Made by a program: the position numbers and the translations under genes. The notes under the pieces are model-generated. The model searched no databases. It was not told the origin of the DNA and saw only the letters and a list, made by a program, of their open reading frames with translations. From NCBI GenBank assembly GCA_023614405.1, contig CM042687.1, positions 261,125,480-261,189,479 on the forward strand: a stretch of DNA of 64,000 nt, in the 5' to 3' direction. How positions within the stretch are numbered: position 1 is the stretch's first letter; the number at the start of each line of letters is the position of its first letter. This document shows, in pieces, positions 24,748 to 36,324 of the stretch. The DNA is from Avena insularis. Taxonomy: Eukaryota > Streptophyta > Magnoliopsida > Poales > Poaceae.

Positions 24748-25779
24748 GGAGAGGGTGGGGACTGGATTAAAGGATATTAAAGAGGGAGAGGAATTAGAGG
24801 ACATTTAGTGCAATTTAGAGGGCAATTGAGAGTCACTTAAGAGCATTAGATACAAATATGAAGACCAAGTAATGCCCTGGTTCCTATGCTCCTGTACGTA
24901 CATGGTGCCCTCAAGGCATCGTCCTGGTTGGGTCGGCCCATTTTGGCTGGCCTGGCCGGCCATTTTTTTTCGTTTTATATTTTTTTCCTATTTCTTAATT
25001 CTTTCATAACTTTTGATTTAGAGCTTCGAATTTATTGATTCAAATTTCTGTGGGTTCGTAAATTCATGGGCAATATTTTAGGATATAAATTTTATATATT
25101 TGGAAATATTTAATTTTCTCAATTATTAATTATTTAATTATTGTACGATTGCATGTGTGTGATATTGGCCTAGTTGCATGGCAATATATTTGGAATAACT
25201 TGGATTCTTTCCTTATTTCAACTTGATTCGATTTAGTTCCACTTTACATGGATAACCATGAATTAAAGTTTGAAAATATGAGAGGATAATTTTATAAAAT
25301 CTTAAAATATCTCACATAAGCTATGGTGCTTATTTTAAAATGAGACTCTTTGCTTTTATTTTTGGTTCAAAACAAAACAAAGGTTGTTTGAAAAATGTAA
25401 ATGAAGTAGTTGAGATGTATAGATGGTTTTTTTGGTTGAGAACATTCCTCAGGATTAAAAATAGATTTTCAAATACAGGAAGTTTGTGAAAAAGATTTTG
25501 AAGGGGAACCTTGCAATTAAAATTTTGAAGTAGAGGAGTTATATGGATAATCTTGATGTATTGATCTTAGGGTTTTTGTTAAATGCTATTTTTATTTTAA
25601 GGAGTACCTTTATTTGGGGGAAAACTTTTGTAATAGTTTAAAAGGTTTTGATGTTTCCAATTAGAAGCAAAAAGTTTCTTTTCCCCATAAATTTCAACAA
25701 TTGTTTCTTTTGTTTATTTATTTTTCACATTTCAAAATTTGGAAAATTTTGGGATGTCACAGGCTACCACCCTTAAAAG

Positions 25780-25798
25780 AAATCTCGTCCCGAGATTT
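25780..25798 (-). promoter_or_regulatory. Palindrome and purine tract of T7
   Basis: The arms AAATCTCG and CGAGATTT form an 8-bp perfect inverted repeat with a 3-base loop. On the minus strand the tract CTTTTAAGGGTGGTAG follows, and the 3' LTR starts 18 bases after the palindrome. Confidence 0.75.
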
Positions 25799-26289
25799 GG
25801 GAAGGCTAGGGTTACAATTTGGCTTCAAGACAACTAGGATACTACCACCCTTAAAAGATTTTAAACTAGATTACATCATGTGTATCTCTTGGTTGTTCTT
25901 ACCATCCTTGATGTTGGAGTCTCTTGGAGTAGTCATCTGTTTGGGTTGGATTGGGATTAGAATAGGCAAAAGATTTCTATAGGAAGAGTTCTACTCACAC
26001 ACAATAATTTACACAAGCGATGTGTAAGCAATCACAAACATGCAATTCACTCAAACAACAAGATTCAAGCATATTTTTAGGAAACAAAATATTGTTTTCC
26101 TACACCACATAAGTTGGTGTGATTGATCTAACACTAGTATGGTGGTCCATCTATAGGTTTCACTTGAGGTCATTCCATTCTTCTTAGTTGTTTCTTCTTG
26201 AACAAGCTCATGGTATCCTTGGAAAAATTCTTGCATCTTGGTCATAAAACTTCAAAGGTGATGATGGTTCCTTCTAGGTTGTGTTTCCT

Positions 26290-26430
26290 TAGTCTTCAAG
26301 TCTTGAGTATTCTTCTTATCTCACTTGTAGTCCTTAGTGATATCTAGGTTGAAGTCCTTGGTGAAAATCTGATGTTGAAGTCTTTGATGATGGTGAAGTC
26401 TTTGCTCAAGTTGAAGTCTTTGTCCATCAA
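26290..26430 (-). repeat. Imperfect AAGACTTCAA repeats in T7 leader
   Basis: On the plus strand the motif reads TTGAAGTCYTTGRTG-like and recurs at about 26350, 26373, 26392 and 26411, with a related CTTCAAGTCTTGAG near 26298. T10 has a similar array at the same place behind its primer site. Confidence 0.55.
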
Positions 26431-26583
26431 GTTTGAAAAGGGAGAGATGTAGAATCAAAACCAAAAAGGTTGAGAAAAGAGTTAACAAGATTTTTTGTAA
26501 ATAAGTTTTGGAACAAATTCAACTCCTATTTTTCTAAGGGATTTTGTCCAATCCTAGGGTTACAATTCTACAGGCAACACAGT

Positions 26584-26595
26584 GCTCTGATACCA
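26584..26595 (-). promoter_or_regulatory. Primer binding site of T7
   Basis: GCTCTGATACCA on the plus strand is TGGTATCAGAGC on the minus strand, two bases from the 5' LTR at 26598. This fixes the minus orientation. Confidence 0.92.
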
Positions 26596-26597
26596 TC

Positions 26598-29500
26598 TGT
26601 AGAGTTCCCAACCTTTAATAAGGTAGAGTTCCGTGTGTTTACAATGCTAGTCCCTGGATCAATAGCTAGCATCCACAGCTAAGATGTAATATCAAGATAC
26701 CAAGGTCATAATACAACTTTATAACCAGGAATAAAATAATTTATGACATCTTACATAGCTCATTTGGCTATCTCATTACATTGCAGCAGAATATAACAAT
26801 AGCATGGGGTCCTTCATCTTCAAAGTGCCACAGGCAATCATGTTGGTTGTAGACTTGTAATCCTATTCAACACACTTCACTAACTTTAAACAAACCTGCA
26901 ACATAATAAGTTGCAGCCACAAGGGTCAATACATTTGAATTGTATTGGCAAGTTTCACTACTATGTAGAAATAAGTGGATCCTATCAATACGTGCATATT
27001 TGGCTAAGTAGGGTTTAGGCTCATTTGCAAAAAGCAATATAATTTTATCCTATCATTTCAAAATAGTTTTGATCTTTTGACAATCTTTTTGAACTCCTTG
27101 GAAAACTCCAAGTGCTTCTAATCCCTTGTTGACACCATAAAGTTTTACTTTGAGAAATTGGAATGTCGAGATCTTCCATAACTTCAGGCCTTAGTTGCTC
27201 AGTATTTGTCCATAACCGGGGACACGGCTAAGTACTTAGAATTTGATCTTCTGCAGAAGTTGTACACTTTACCCACATGACACAATCTCATCTTGATGCC
27301 ACCAGTGGCTGCTGGATAAGTACTCACCAAGATGGAGTACTGGCAGATTGAGAATGTGACAAAATCTTTCCATAGAAGTCCTCCCAATACACAATGCTAG
27401 CTTGTCATCCAGGCACCAATGTAGGGTTTCAAGTTCCCTTACACAATTCTAGTTAACCTGAAGATGCCAATGCATGGGTCTTACACTATGTAGTTGACTA
27501 AGCCAGAGCCCATTTAGCATGTTGCTGTACACGGAAGCCACTGTACGAGAAACATGTTCAATCTCTAAGTCCCTGGGTGGTTTTCTTCTAGTGCACATAC
27601 AAAAGATAGCCATATAAACATGGTTACCTTTGTTGCCACCTTGTCCAAAGTTAGTATCCTCTTTCCACCCAGGTGGTTCATTGAGTACTTGTTTTATTAT
27701 ATAAAACATATATTTTTCCAACACTTCATGAAATCCCGATATTGTATTCCACCCCAAGTATATAGCAGGGCTAAGCATACTACAACTATGATGTTTTCAC
27801 TAAGGAAGATGGATTTCCTAATAGGACATAGCATAGCATAGTAATATAGTAGCCCTATCATGCATACTACAAAAACACCACTAAGTGTAGTGAAAATAGT
27901 AGGACATGGATGATAGTGTCACTTGCCTTAGTAGTTGGTGGTGTTGGTACACTCTTCGCAATAACACACTTGACAATCAACACAATCTATCAAGCAAAAC
28001 AACCAAGACAAAACATACACAAGATCAACTCTAATGGCAACACAAAAATTATGCAAAGTATGCAAACATGCAAGATGGAAATTTTTATAACAAGGTTCTA
28101 AATATTACTAAGTGATTTCTGAACATTTTATATTTTCAAGATTACAAATGCAGCCATTTGTGCAATTGTAGCAATTAGCAATATTTTCTAACACTTGGAA
28201 AGTACGTTCTCACTAAATAATTTCCATGGTATTATTATAATATAATAAAATTATATTTTTCTCTTACTATACAGAGGGTTCAATATACAACTATTTGCAA
28301 AAGGATTCACTTAAAAATAATTTACACAACAATTTTTGTACTCAAAATAGTCCACAAATGGTTCTGTATAAAACGTGATTTTAACAAACTCAAAAATACC
28401 GAATTATGGCTCTACTATGTTCTACTCGTTTTTGTGAATCCATAGACATATTATTTGCTAAATTTGGATATACAGAACTAAAGATATAATTTTTATGGTG
28501 AAAGTGACCAATTAAACCATTTAATTTATAAATCAATTTTTTGTAGAGAGAATAAATAATATTATTTCAGAAATGGATTCTACAGAATCTCAGATTTTCA
28601 TGGATACCAAATTTATAATTTTTGGACTTCTAAATCTTTTTCTATGAATTATACGAGTTCGTACTAAAATCTGGGAAAGTCAAACTCGGGAATTGACTGA
28701 AATTGACTTTGACTAATCTGACTAAGTTGACAGTTGACTACGTTGATTTCATGATGATGTCAGATTTGACTACAGAAAAAGTTGCTCGGATGGAAAAACT
28801 TTGTACATGAAAGTTGTAGATAACAACTAGATCTATCTACTGTTCAAAGGAAATTGTGTTTGGAGCAAAGAGGTGGGCGTAAAATGGATTATACCTTCTA
28901 AGATCTGAATCTTTGTCTGTGTTTTTCTCTCGGCTCGATGAATGAAACAAGGTGAAACCAGCGGGAATGGAACCGTCTTGACGAGGGGAACAACTTCCGT
29001 CTTCAAGCCACCACGATCCGATGTCGTCTTGAAGGTCTATTTGGGTGGAGAAGATTGGAGAGAATTTTGGACGAAAATGGAGCTAAGATGAGTTCAAAAC
29101 TTATGAAATTTCCTGGAGTGGGGTTTATATAGGAGAGGGTGGGGACTGGATTAAAGGAGATTAAAGAGGGAGAGGAATTAGAGGACATTTAGTGCAATTT
29201 AGAGGGCAATTGAGAGTCACTTAAGAGCATTAGATACAAATATGAAGACCAAGTAATGCCCTGGTTCCTATGCTCCTGTACATACATGGTGCCCTCAAGG
29301 CATCGGCCTGGTTGGGCCGGCCCATTTTGGCTGGCCGGCCATATTTTTTTCGTTTTATATTTTTTTCCTATTTCTTAATTCTTTCATAACTTTTGATTTA
29401 GAGCTTCGAATTTATTGATTCAAATTTCTGTGGGTTCGTAAATTCATGGGCAATATTTTAGGATATAAATTTTATATATTTGGAAATATTTAATTTTCTC

Positions 29501-30141
29501 AATTATTAATTAGTTAATTATTGTACGATTGCATGTGTGCGATATTGGCCTAGTTGCATGGCAATATATTTGGAATAACTTGGATTCTTTCCTTATTTCA
29601 ACTTGATTCGATTTAGTTCCACTTTACATGGATAACCATGAATTAAAGTTTGAAAATATGAGAGGATAATTTTATAAAATCTTAAAATAGCTCACATAAG
29701 CTATGGTGCTTATTTTGAAACGAGACTCTTTGCTTTTATTTTTGGTTCAAAACAAAACAAAGGTTGTTTGAAAAATGTAAATGAAGTAGTTGAGATGTAT
29801 AGATGGTTTTTTTGGTTGAGAACATTCCTCAGGATTAAAAATAGATTTTCAAATACAGGAAGTTTGTGAAAAAGATTTTGAAGGGGAACCTTACAATTAA
29901 AATTTTGAAGTAGAGGAGTTATATGGATAATCTTGATGTATTGATCTTAGGGTTTTTGTTAAATGCTATTTCTATTTTAAGGAGTACCTTTATTTGGGGG
30001 AAAACTTTTGTAATAGTTTAAAAGGTTTTAATGTTTCCAATTAGAAGCAAAAAGTTTCTTTTCCCCATAAATTTCAACAATTGTTTCTTTTGTTTATTTA
30101 TTTTTCACATTTCAAAATTTGGAAAATTTTGGGATGTCACA
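26598..30141 (-). mobile_element. T7 5' LTR (right copy)
   Basis: The right copy of the LTR pair, next to the primer site. It is followed by the TSD copy TATGC at 30142-30146. Confidence 0.92.
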
Positions 30142-30143
30142 TA

Positions 30144-30556
30144 TGCGGTGTGAGATGAGGGCGGAGACACAAGGGTTTACCCAGGTTCGGCCCCCCCGGA
30201 GGGTAAAGACCTACTCCTCCTAGATTGTATTGATGGAGAGTACAAAGGGCGAGCTCGACGACTAGACGACGAGTCGCAAGGGGTGTATGATGGAAAGTGT
30301 CCTCTATGCGTACCCTAGGGAGGTTTATATAGGCTCACCTCGCTATGGTTTACAGATCTACAACCGAATTAGTTAAGGATTCGGAGGGTACTTGACCTAA
30401 TCCGACTGGGCCTAGCTACGCTTCTCGGCCTCCAGCTTCCAGTCGCCTGGCTCCTTGTCAAGTCTCAATCTAGTCGCCGTCCTGCAGGCCCACTCGCTGG
30501 CAGCTCAGGCCAGTAGGAAACGTCCTGCTGGGTATACCCCATTCGGCATATCCCCA
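30144..30556 (-). mobile_element. T6: 413-bp solo LTR, Tat-like, minus strand
   Basis: On the minus strand it starts TGGGGATATGCCG and ends TCACACCGCA. It has a TATATAA box (plus strand about 30329) followed by a leader with GGCCGAACCTGGGTAAAC. That layout resembles LTRs of Tat-lineage Gypsy elements. The flanks are CCATA (22205-22209) and CCATC (30557-30561), a TSD with one mismatch. T7 is inserted three bases inside its left edge, so TGC also occurs at 22210-22212. CACTA-type DNA transposons share similar text, so the class is not certain. Confidence 0.55.
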
Positions 30557-30980
30557 CCATCGTCTGTATCTCCAGGACCTCGAGGGCCTTATTAGACACC
30601 TCAACACAGATAGGACCAGCGTCATGCTTAGAAATGACGAGCTCAAGGTTGAGTTGAGGGAGAAGGACAAGCTCTTCGTGGAGCAAGACGAGATCGTCAA
30701 GGAGATGGAGGCCAGATTCGAGAGCAAGGAAAAGAAGTTCAAGAATCAGGAGAAGAGAGTCCAAGACAGAAACAAGAAGATCAAGGACATGAAGGCCTAG
30801 ATAGAGGCCAAGGACTTCGAGCTCGAGATGCATCATGGAGTGATTGAGAGGCTACGCTCATAGAAGAGAGCTCTCCGTGCGAAGGTCGAGGCCTTGACCA
30901 CTAGTGACAAGGAGTACAAGACAGCCATGGAGACAGCCGGACTTACACTTGTTGATGTGGAGGTAGACATGGAGGAGTAG
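30557..30980 (+). pseudogene. T4 extra ORF, coiled-coil part, broken
   Basis: Directly after T6 a frame reads through LIRHLNTDRTS (near 30590) and a long, highly charged Glu/Lys segment typical of a coiled coil. It ends at TAG 30978-30980. In-frame stops occur at about 30798 and 30861. Before the T6 and T7 insertions this was probably contiguous with the frame at 21102-22207. It lies 220 bases upstream of gag. The function is unknown; a structural or RNA-binding role cannot be decided from sequence. The antisense frames at 30465-30836 are shadows. Confidence 0.5.
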
Positions 30981-31199
30981 TGTAGACTACTCGACTATCT
31001 TTCATCTATCATACCTTGATTATTGAGTTGCAATGACCATCTAACATGTGGATGGCTTGCTATTGTGTGTTTACTTTTCCAAAACTTGTTGATCACATTG
31101 TTCAAACTCTATGTTTTATCTCGTGATTGTTTATTGTGTTTGTTGCTATATGATGAATTGTGAATTGCATCTCATTACTTATCCTCATTGAAACCACAG
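30981..31199 (+). other. T4 spacer before gag with splice-acceptor-like end
   Basis: A T-rich stretch ends in CATTGAAACCACAG directly before the gag ATG at 31200. The first extra exon (21102) also starts directly after an AG. No other feature is seen. Confidence 0.4.
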
Positions 31200-32260
31200 A
31201 TGCCTCCCCGTCGTGCCAACCCCAACCCAAACAACAACAATAACGTCACCCTCGAGATGCAGCAGTTGATGATAGCTCAAGCTCAACCGATGCAGATGAT
31301 GACTCAGTTCATTCAAAATCAGAATCAGAATAATAATAACAACAACAACAACAATCCCAACAATCCACCAGCATTTGACATGCTTGCCAAATTTTTAAGG
31401 TTGAGGCCAGCCAAGTTCTCAGGAACAACTGATCCAATGGTAGCCAATGACTGGTTACGTTCTGTGAACAAGTACTTAGTCACTGTTGGCTGCACCGAGG
31501 AGGAAAAATTCAGGTTCGCAGCACATCTGCTGGAGGGACCAGCAGCAACATGGTGGGATAACTTTCAGATCACCACACCCCTTGAGGATGTGACATGGGC
31601 TATCTTTGAGGATGGTTTCCACACTGCCCACATCTCATCAGAAGTGATGAACTTGAAGAAGAAAGTGTTCCACAATCTGAAACAGCATCACCGCTGTGTG
31701 GCTGAGTACATTGAGGAGTTCAACAATCTGGCGCTCTATACACCGGATGAAGTTGATACTGATGCTAAGAGGAAGGATTGAATGATGAATTGAACCTGCA
31801 GCTATCTGCTGCCTATGTCCCAACATATCAATCACTTTGTGACAAGGCTACCATCTTGGAAAACAAGATGAAATAGGTTGAGGGCAGGAAGAGGAAGCAT
31901 AACTTTGATAAGCACAGCTCGGGATCGTCTCACAAGCGTTCCCATAATGATGATAGTGGAGGTTCTGGATTCCACAAGAATGGGAAGTATAACAGCCACC
32001 ACAACCACAACCGTTATCATGACAACAAGCACCATCGCAGTCATGATAATGACAAGTATAAGAACCACAAGAGTAGACACAAGAGACACCACAGTGGAAG
32101 TGGTAATGGGAGTCAGCCTGCAAAGAAAGACTTCAGTCAGGTTGAGTGTTTCAAGTGTAAGAAGATGGGGCACTATGCAAATGAATGCCCAGAAAAGAAT
32201 GTTGAAGGATCCAACAAGCCCAACCCTTTCCAGAAGGTACAAGTGAACCACATCAATGTG
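31200..32260 (+). pseudogene. gag: T4 gag (capsid/nucleocapsid), frameshifted
   Basis: This is the structural protein of the Tekay-type element. It starts MPPRRANPNPN and has an Asn-rich, low-complexity segment (31210-31370). The Retrotrans_gag core follows (LRLRPAKFSGTTDP, HLLEGPAATWWDNFQ, AEYIEEFNNLALYTPDEV). A frameshift near 31770 ends the first frame at 31779. The next frame has a stop near 31874 (AAATAG), a His/Lys-rich basic stretch (31890-32100) and a CCHC zinc knuckle, CFKCKKMGHYANEC, at 32147-32188. The basic stretch and knuckle would bind genomic RNA. The antisense frames at 31832-32251 are shadows of the His-rich stretch. Confidence 0.88.
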
Positions 32261-32442
32261 GAAGAAATATATGAAGAGTCTGATGCTGTGGCTGGTAAGT
32301 TCAAGCTCAATTCTTTTCTAGCACTTGTTCCTTTTGATACTGGCGCATCGCATTCATTCATATCAAGAGCATTTGTTGATAAAATGGACTTCCAACTGAA
32401 ACTATTGGGTGTCCTATAAAAGTAAGCTCTCCCGGTGGAGAG
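32261..32442 (+). pseudogene. T4 aspartic protease, frameshifted
   Basis: The retropepsin active-site motif FDTGASHSFIS is at about 32333-32366, with Asp-Thr-Gly at 32336-32344. The frame fails near 32405, where a small indel shifts the continuation [17 protein letters not shown] into the frame that continues as pol. The protease would cleave the Gag-Pol polyprotein; this copy cannot be made in one piece. Confidence 0.85.
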
Positions 32443-34050
32443 ATGATAGTGAACTTTGGATGTCATGATCTAGTAATAGAGTTTGGAAAGTATAAGTTTC
32501 CAGTTAGTTTGATAATCCTAGATTCCCAAGGTTTGGATGTAATTTTGGGAATGGATTGGATGACTAAGTATGAAGGAGTACTAGATTGTGCCAATCGTAC
32601 TGTCACACTCACAACCCCGGATAAGAAACGGATTAGGTTCAAGCCTAACTTTGAACCTAAAGGGAGTAAACTAAATTCTCTTAAGGGAGTTGGCATAGAT
32701 AGTGTGCTAATTGTGAGGGAGTATCCGGATGTGTTTCCAGAGGAATTGTCTGGAATGCCACCAGATAGAGATGTAGAATTTCTGATTGACTTACTGCGAG
32801 GATCAGGACCAATAGAAAATAGACCCTACAAGATGTTAGTTGATGATTTGAAAGAACTCAAGAAACAACTTGGAGAACAGTTGCAAAAAGGATTTATTCA
32901 ACCAAGTTATTCATCTTGGGGTGCACCAGTTCTGTTTGTTGAGAAGAAGGATAGAAGCCAAAGGTTATGCGTAGATTACCTTTCACTCAATGTGGTGACT
33001 TTCAAGAACAAATATCCTTTGCCTAGAATCAATGATCTGTTTGATCAGCTAGAAGGAGCCCGTGTGTTCTCAAAGATTGATCTCCGATCAGGCTATTTTC
33101 AGCTTAAGATTAGAGAGCAAGATATACCTAAGACTGCTTTCACCACTAGGTATGGATTGTATGAGTACACCATGATACCATTTGGTTAGCAAATGCACCA
33201 GCCTATTTCATGATATGATGAACAAGGTGTTCATGGAATTTATTGACAAGTTTGTTGTCGTATTCATCGATGACATTTTGATCTATTCCAAGAGCAAAGA
33301 AGAACATGAAGAACATTTGCGTTTGATACTTGAGAAGCTCAGGGAGCACAAGTTGTATGCCAAATTCAGTAAGTGTGAATTCTGGCTGAATGAAGTTGGA
33401 TTTCTCGGACATATTGTGTCGGGAGATGGTATAGCTATCGATCCTGCAAAGGTGTCAGCTGTGACTGAGTGGGAATCTCCCAAGTCAGTGAAAGAAGTTC
33501 GTAGTTTCCTTGGCAGGATACTATAGAAGATTCATTGAGAATTTCTCAAAGGTATCTAAGCCAATGACGGAGTTACTCAAGAAAGAAAAGAAGTTTGACT
33601 GGACTAAAGGATGTGAACTCAGTTTCCAAGAATTGAAGAAGAGACTAGTGACAGCACCAGTTTTATGTCTGCCAGATTTGGAGAAGGATTTCCAAGTTTA
33701 CTGTGATGCATCTCACCAAGGATTAGGTGGAGTTTTGAGGCAATAACGGAAAGTTGTGTCTTATGCCTTGAGACAACTCAAAACTCATGAAGTGAACTAT
33801 CCTACTCATGATTTAGAGTTAGCTTCTGTTGTCCATGCACTCAAAACATGGAGACATTATCTTTTGGGAAAGCGTTGTGAAGTGTTCACAGATCACAAAA
33901 GTTTGAAGTATATTTTCACTCAGAAGGAAATCAATATGAGACAAATAAGGTGGCTAGAACTCATCAAGGACTATGACTTGAGTTTGCAATACCACCCCGG
34001 TAAAGCAAATGTTGTAGCGGATGCTTTAAGCCGTAAGGTTTATGTGAATG
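32443..34050 (+). pseudogene. pol: T4 reverse transcriptase and RNase H, frameshifted
   Basis: RT copies the element RNA into DNA and RNase H removes the RNA. The frames include [14 protein letters not shown], the palm segment [15 protein letters not shown], the catalytic FIDD at 33263-33274 (the YxDD box) and FLGHIVSGDGIAID. RNase H follows, with [24 protein letters not shown] and [14 protein letters not shown]. Two frameshifts lie close together near 33187 and 33205, another near 33517, and a stop at 33744-33746. The order RT-RNase H-integrase is the Gypsy order. Confidence 0.92.
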
Positions 34051-34705
34051 ACCTTACTAAGGGAGAATTGCCAGATGATCTGTGTGCCCAATTCAAAGAT
34101 CTCAGATTGGAGATAGTACCTGAAGGACATCTTATGTCATTGGATGTTCAACCCACATTGTTGAACAAGATCAATGAAGCTCAAAAGTTGTACAAGGAAA
34201 TTGAAGAGATTAAAGGAAAAATTAGCAAAGGGAAAGCTAAAGGATTCCATGAAGACAAACATGGTACTTTATGGTATGGAAAACGTATCTGTATTCTGCA
34301 AGATCCAGAGCCTCGAAAACTGATCTTGCAAGAAGCACACAACTCACCATATTCCATTCATCCAGGTAACACCAAAATGTACATGGATGTGAAGGAAAGA
34401 TTTTGGTGGAACAACCTCAAGAAAGATATTGCAGAGCATATTGCCTTGTGTGATGTGTGTAGTAGAGTGAAGGAGGAACATCAGAAACCGGCAGGGTTAC
34501 TACAACCACTACCTATTCCTGATTGGAAGTGGGATAAGATTGGTATGGATTTCACACCGGACTGCCAATTACTAGATCGGGATATGATTCCATTTGGGTT
34601 GTGGTAGATCGCCTAACTAAAGTGGCTCATTTCATACCTGTGAAGACAACCTATACAAGTGCTAAGTTAGCCAAAATCTATATGAACAGGATTGTATGCC
34701 TGCAT
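34051..34705 (+). pseudogene. T4 integrase, N-terminal part, cut by T8
   Basis: The H2C2 zinc domain spans about 34335-34465 ([10 protein letters not shown]...[11 protein letters not shown]). The first catalytic Asp lies in IGMDF near 34545. A frameshift near 34570 causes the stop at 34605, and the right frame resumes with [15 protein letters not shown]. The frame runs to 34705, where T8 is inserted with the TSD TGCAT. The rest of the core begins at 42860. Confidence 0.9.
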
Positions 34706-36311
34706 TGAAGGGAATATGCCCGAGAGGCAATAATAAAGTGGTTATTATCGTATTCCTTGTTTATGATAAATGTTTATTTTGCATGCTATAATTGTATTAA
34801 TACGGAAACGTTAATACATGTGTGTTTAATAAACAAACAGAAAGTTCCTAGTTATGCCTCTCTTATAAACTAGCTCGTTGATTAACAAGATGATCAAGGT
34901 TTCCTGATCATGGACATTGGATGTTGTTAATAACGGGATCACAACATTAGTGTAATGGTGTGATGAACATTCATCCGAAGTATAGCATTACGATCAAAAT
35001 CATTGAGTTTATATTGCTATAACAACTTATGAAGTGATCCTAATCCTTAGACCATGAGATCATGTCAATCACTAACACCGGAAGAGTTTCTTGATAACAT
35101 CAAACGTCACACCGTAACAGGGTGATTATAAAGATGGATTAAGAACTAATAAAGTGTTATGTTGAGGCCCATGGATCGAGAGTGGAATTTGTTCATCCTG
35201 ATGCGGATAGATATGCTCTGGGCCCTCTCGGTGATATCACATTGATTAGCTTGCAAGCAAGTGATTTGATCACTAGAATGTTATATCACGGGAACGAGAA
35301 AAGAGTGCATGTCGATGCGAGATCAAACTAGGTATGGAAATACCGATGATCGAATCTCGGACATGTAATATATCGTGAAACAAAGGGATTAAGATACTAG
35401 CGTAAAAGGTTCCGACGATCACAAGAAAGTCATCGTTGAATGTGTGGGAGTCAGTATGGGTATCCAGATCCCGCTTCTGATTATTGATCCGAGAGGGGCC
35501 TCGATCATGTCTGCATTATTCGCGAACCGTAGGGTGACACACTTAAGAGACACCGACATCCATTTGGAGCAAAAGTTTCATGCCGAAAAGAATAACAAGC
35601 GCAGGAATTTATTTCACTAGATACCGAAACGGGTTTTCGGGTGAAATTGCAGAAAGTGTTTCTGCATGTGAAATGAAATACTAGCAAGGGGTTATATGTG
35701 AATGTTTGTCATTAAAGTAATTGTCAAAATTCTGAATAAATAAAAGGAGTTTTATTTAATGAGAGCTTGCATTAAATTTGGTGGAAATTTAATGGGAATT
35801 TGATTGGGTTTTGAGTGGAGGGAATTAAAAGGCATTTCAGTGAGTGGAGTGTCCACCCACATGAAGTGGAAGAGGTGGGGGAAGCCCCATGGCTGGGCAC
35901 ATGGCCCCTTGGGTGCCCCCCCTCTCCCTATAAAAGGAGCCCCCTCCCTCTCTCTCACTCACACCTCCTCGTGAAGGATCTCTCTCCCCCTCTAGAATTT
36001 ATCCCCCATGGTCTCGGACTAGCGAGATACATGTTCCCGGTGGCTTTTCGGCAAGAAAGAGTTGTGCTTCCGCTGCATCGCTGGAGCGAGGAGGCGGAGG
36101 TTGCTCGGTGCCTCGAACGTGTGTGCGAGCACGGATGCAAGAGATCGTCTACATCAACCACGAGTTTGGACTTGTTAAGCTTTGTCGGTCATCAAGGGTA
36201 TGTTCTCTACGGATATACATCCGCCCGTTGTTTGTATCTAGTAGATAGATCTTGGTACATAGTTGTTCCTATTGTAGGAAAAATTTTGTTTTCTATGCTG
36301 CGAACCCTACA
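34706..36311 (+). mobile_element. T8 5' LTR
   Basis: 1606 bases from TGAAGGG to CCCTACA. The TATA box is at 35929-35935 (TATAAAA). It lacks 47 bases that the 3' LTR has at 42635-42681. It contains no gene. Confidence 0.92.
35929..35935 (+). promoter_or_regulatory. TATA box of T8 (5' LTR)
   Basis: TATAAAA follows a block with ATGGCCCCTTGGGTGCCCC and precedes a CT-rich leader. The 3' LTR copy is at 42425-42431. Confidence 0.75.
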
Positions 36312-36312
36312 G

Positions 36313-36324
36313 TGGTATCAGAGC
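36313..36324 (+). promoter_or_regulatory. Primer binding site of T8
   Basis: TGGTATCAGAGC lies one base after the 5' LTR and matches the initiator tRNA-Met 3' end. Confidence 0.93.

Larger units (their letters stand above)
22213..25761 (-). mobile_element. T7 3' LTR (left copy)
   Basis: The left copy of the T7 LTR pair, adjacent to the palindrome and purine tract. The short reading frames in it recur almost identically 4385 bases to the right in the other LTR, which is why similar 'proteins' appear twice. It contains no gene. Confidence 0.92.
25762..26597 (-). mobile_element. T7 internal region, non-coding
   Basis: 836 bases lie between the T7 LTRs. The left end has the purine tract and palindrome. 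The part nearest the primer site (about 26290-26430) has imperfect repeats of AAGACTTCAA on the minus strand. The open frame at 26051-26245 shows no capsid or enzyme motif. Confidence 0.85.
22213..30141 (-). mobile_element. T7: minus-strand Gypsy-like element without genes
   Basis: A complete element with 5-bp TSDs, 3549- and 3544-base LTRs and only 836 bases of interior. On the minus strand the LTR starts TGTGACATCCC and ends GGAACTCTACA. The signals are complete (primer site, palindrome and purine tract), but no gag or pol motif is present. It must depend on proteins from another element. The LTR termini, U5 hairpin and 3' signals match T10 and resemble T4, pointing to a Tekay-type helper. 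I counted 12 differences in the first ~410 aligned LTR bases; later parts look more alike. Confidence 0.92.

Noticed and set aside
22814..28101. Pairs of nearly identical small proteins about 4385 bases apart (for example 23064-23393 and 27449-27778)
   Set aside because: They are the two LTR copies of T7, not duplicated genes.
30144..30556. CACTA-type transposon end, suggested by the ACCCAGGTTCGGCC text
   Set aside because: No CACTA terminal repeat and no 3-bp duplication; TG...CA ends, TATA box and near-perfect 5-bp duplication fit a minus-strand LTR better. Not excluded.
31832..32251. 139-codon hydrophobic frame on the minus strand that looks like a membrane protein
   Set aside because: It is antisense to the His/Lys-rich and zinc-knuckle part of T4 gag; the Val/Ile richness is the reverse reading of His and Asn codons.
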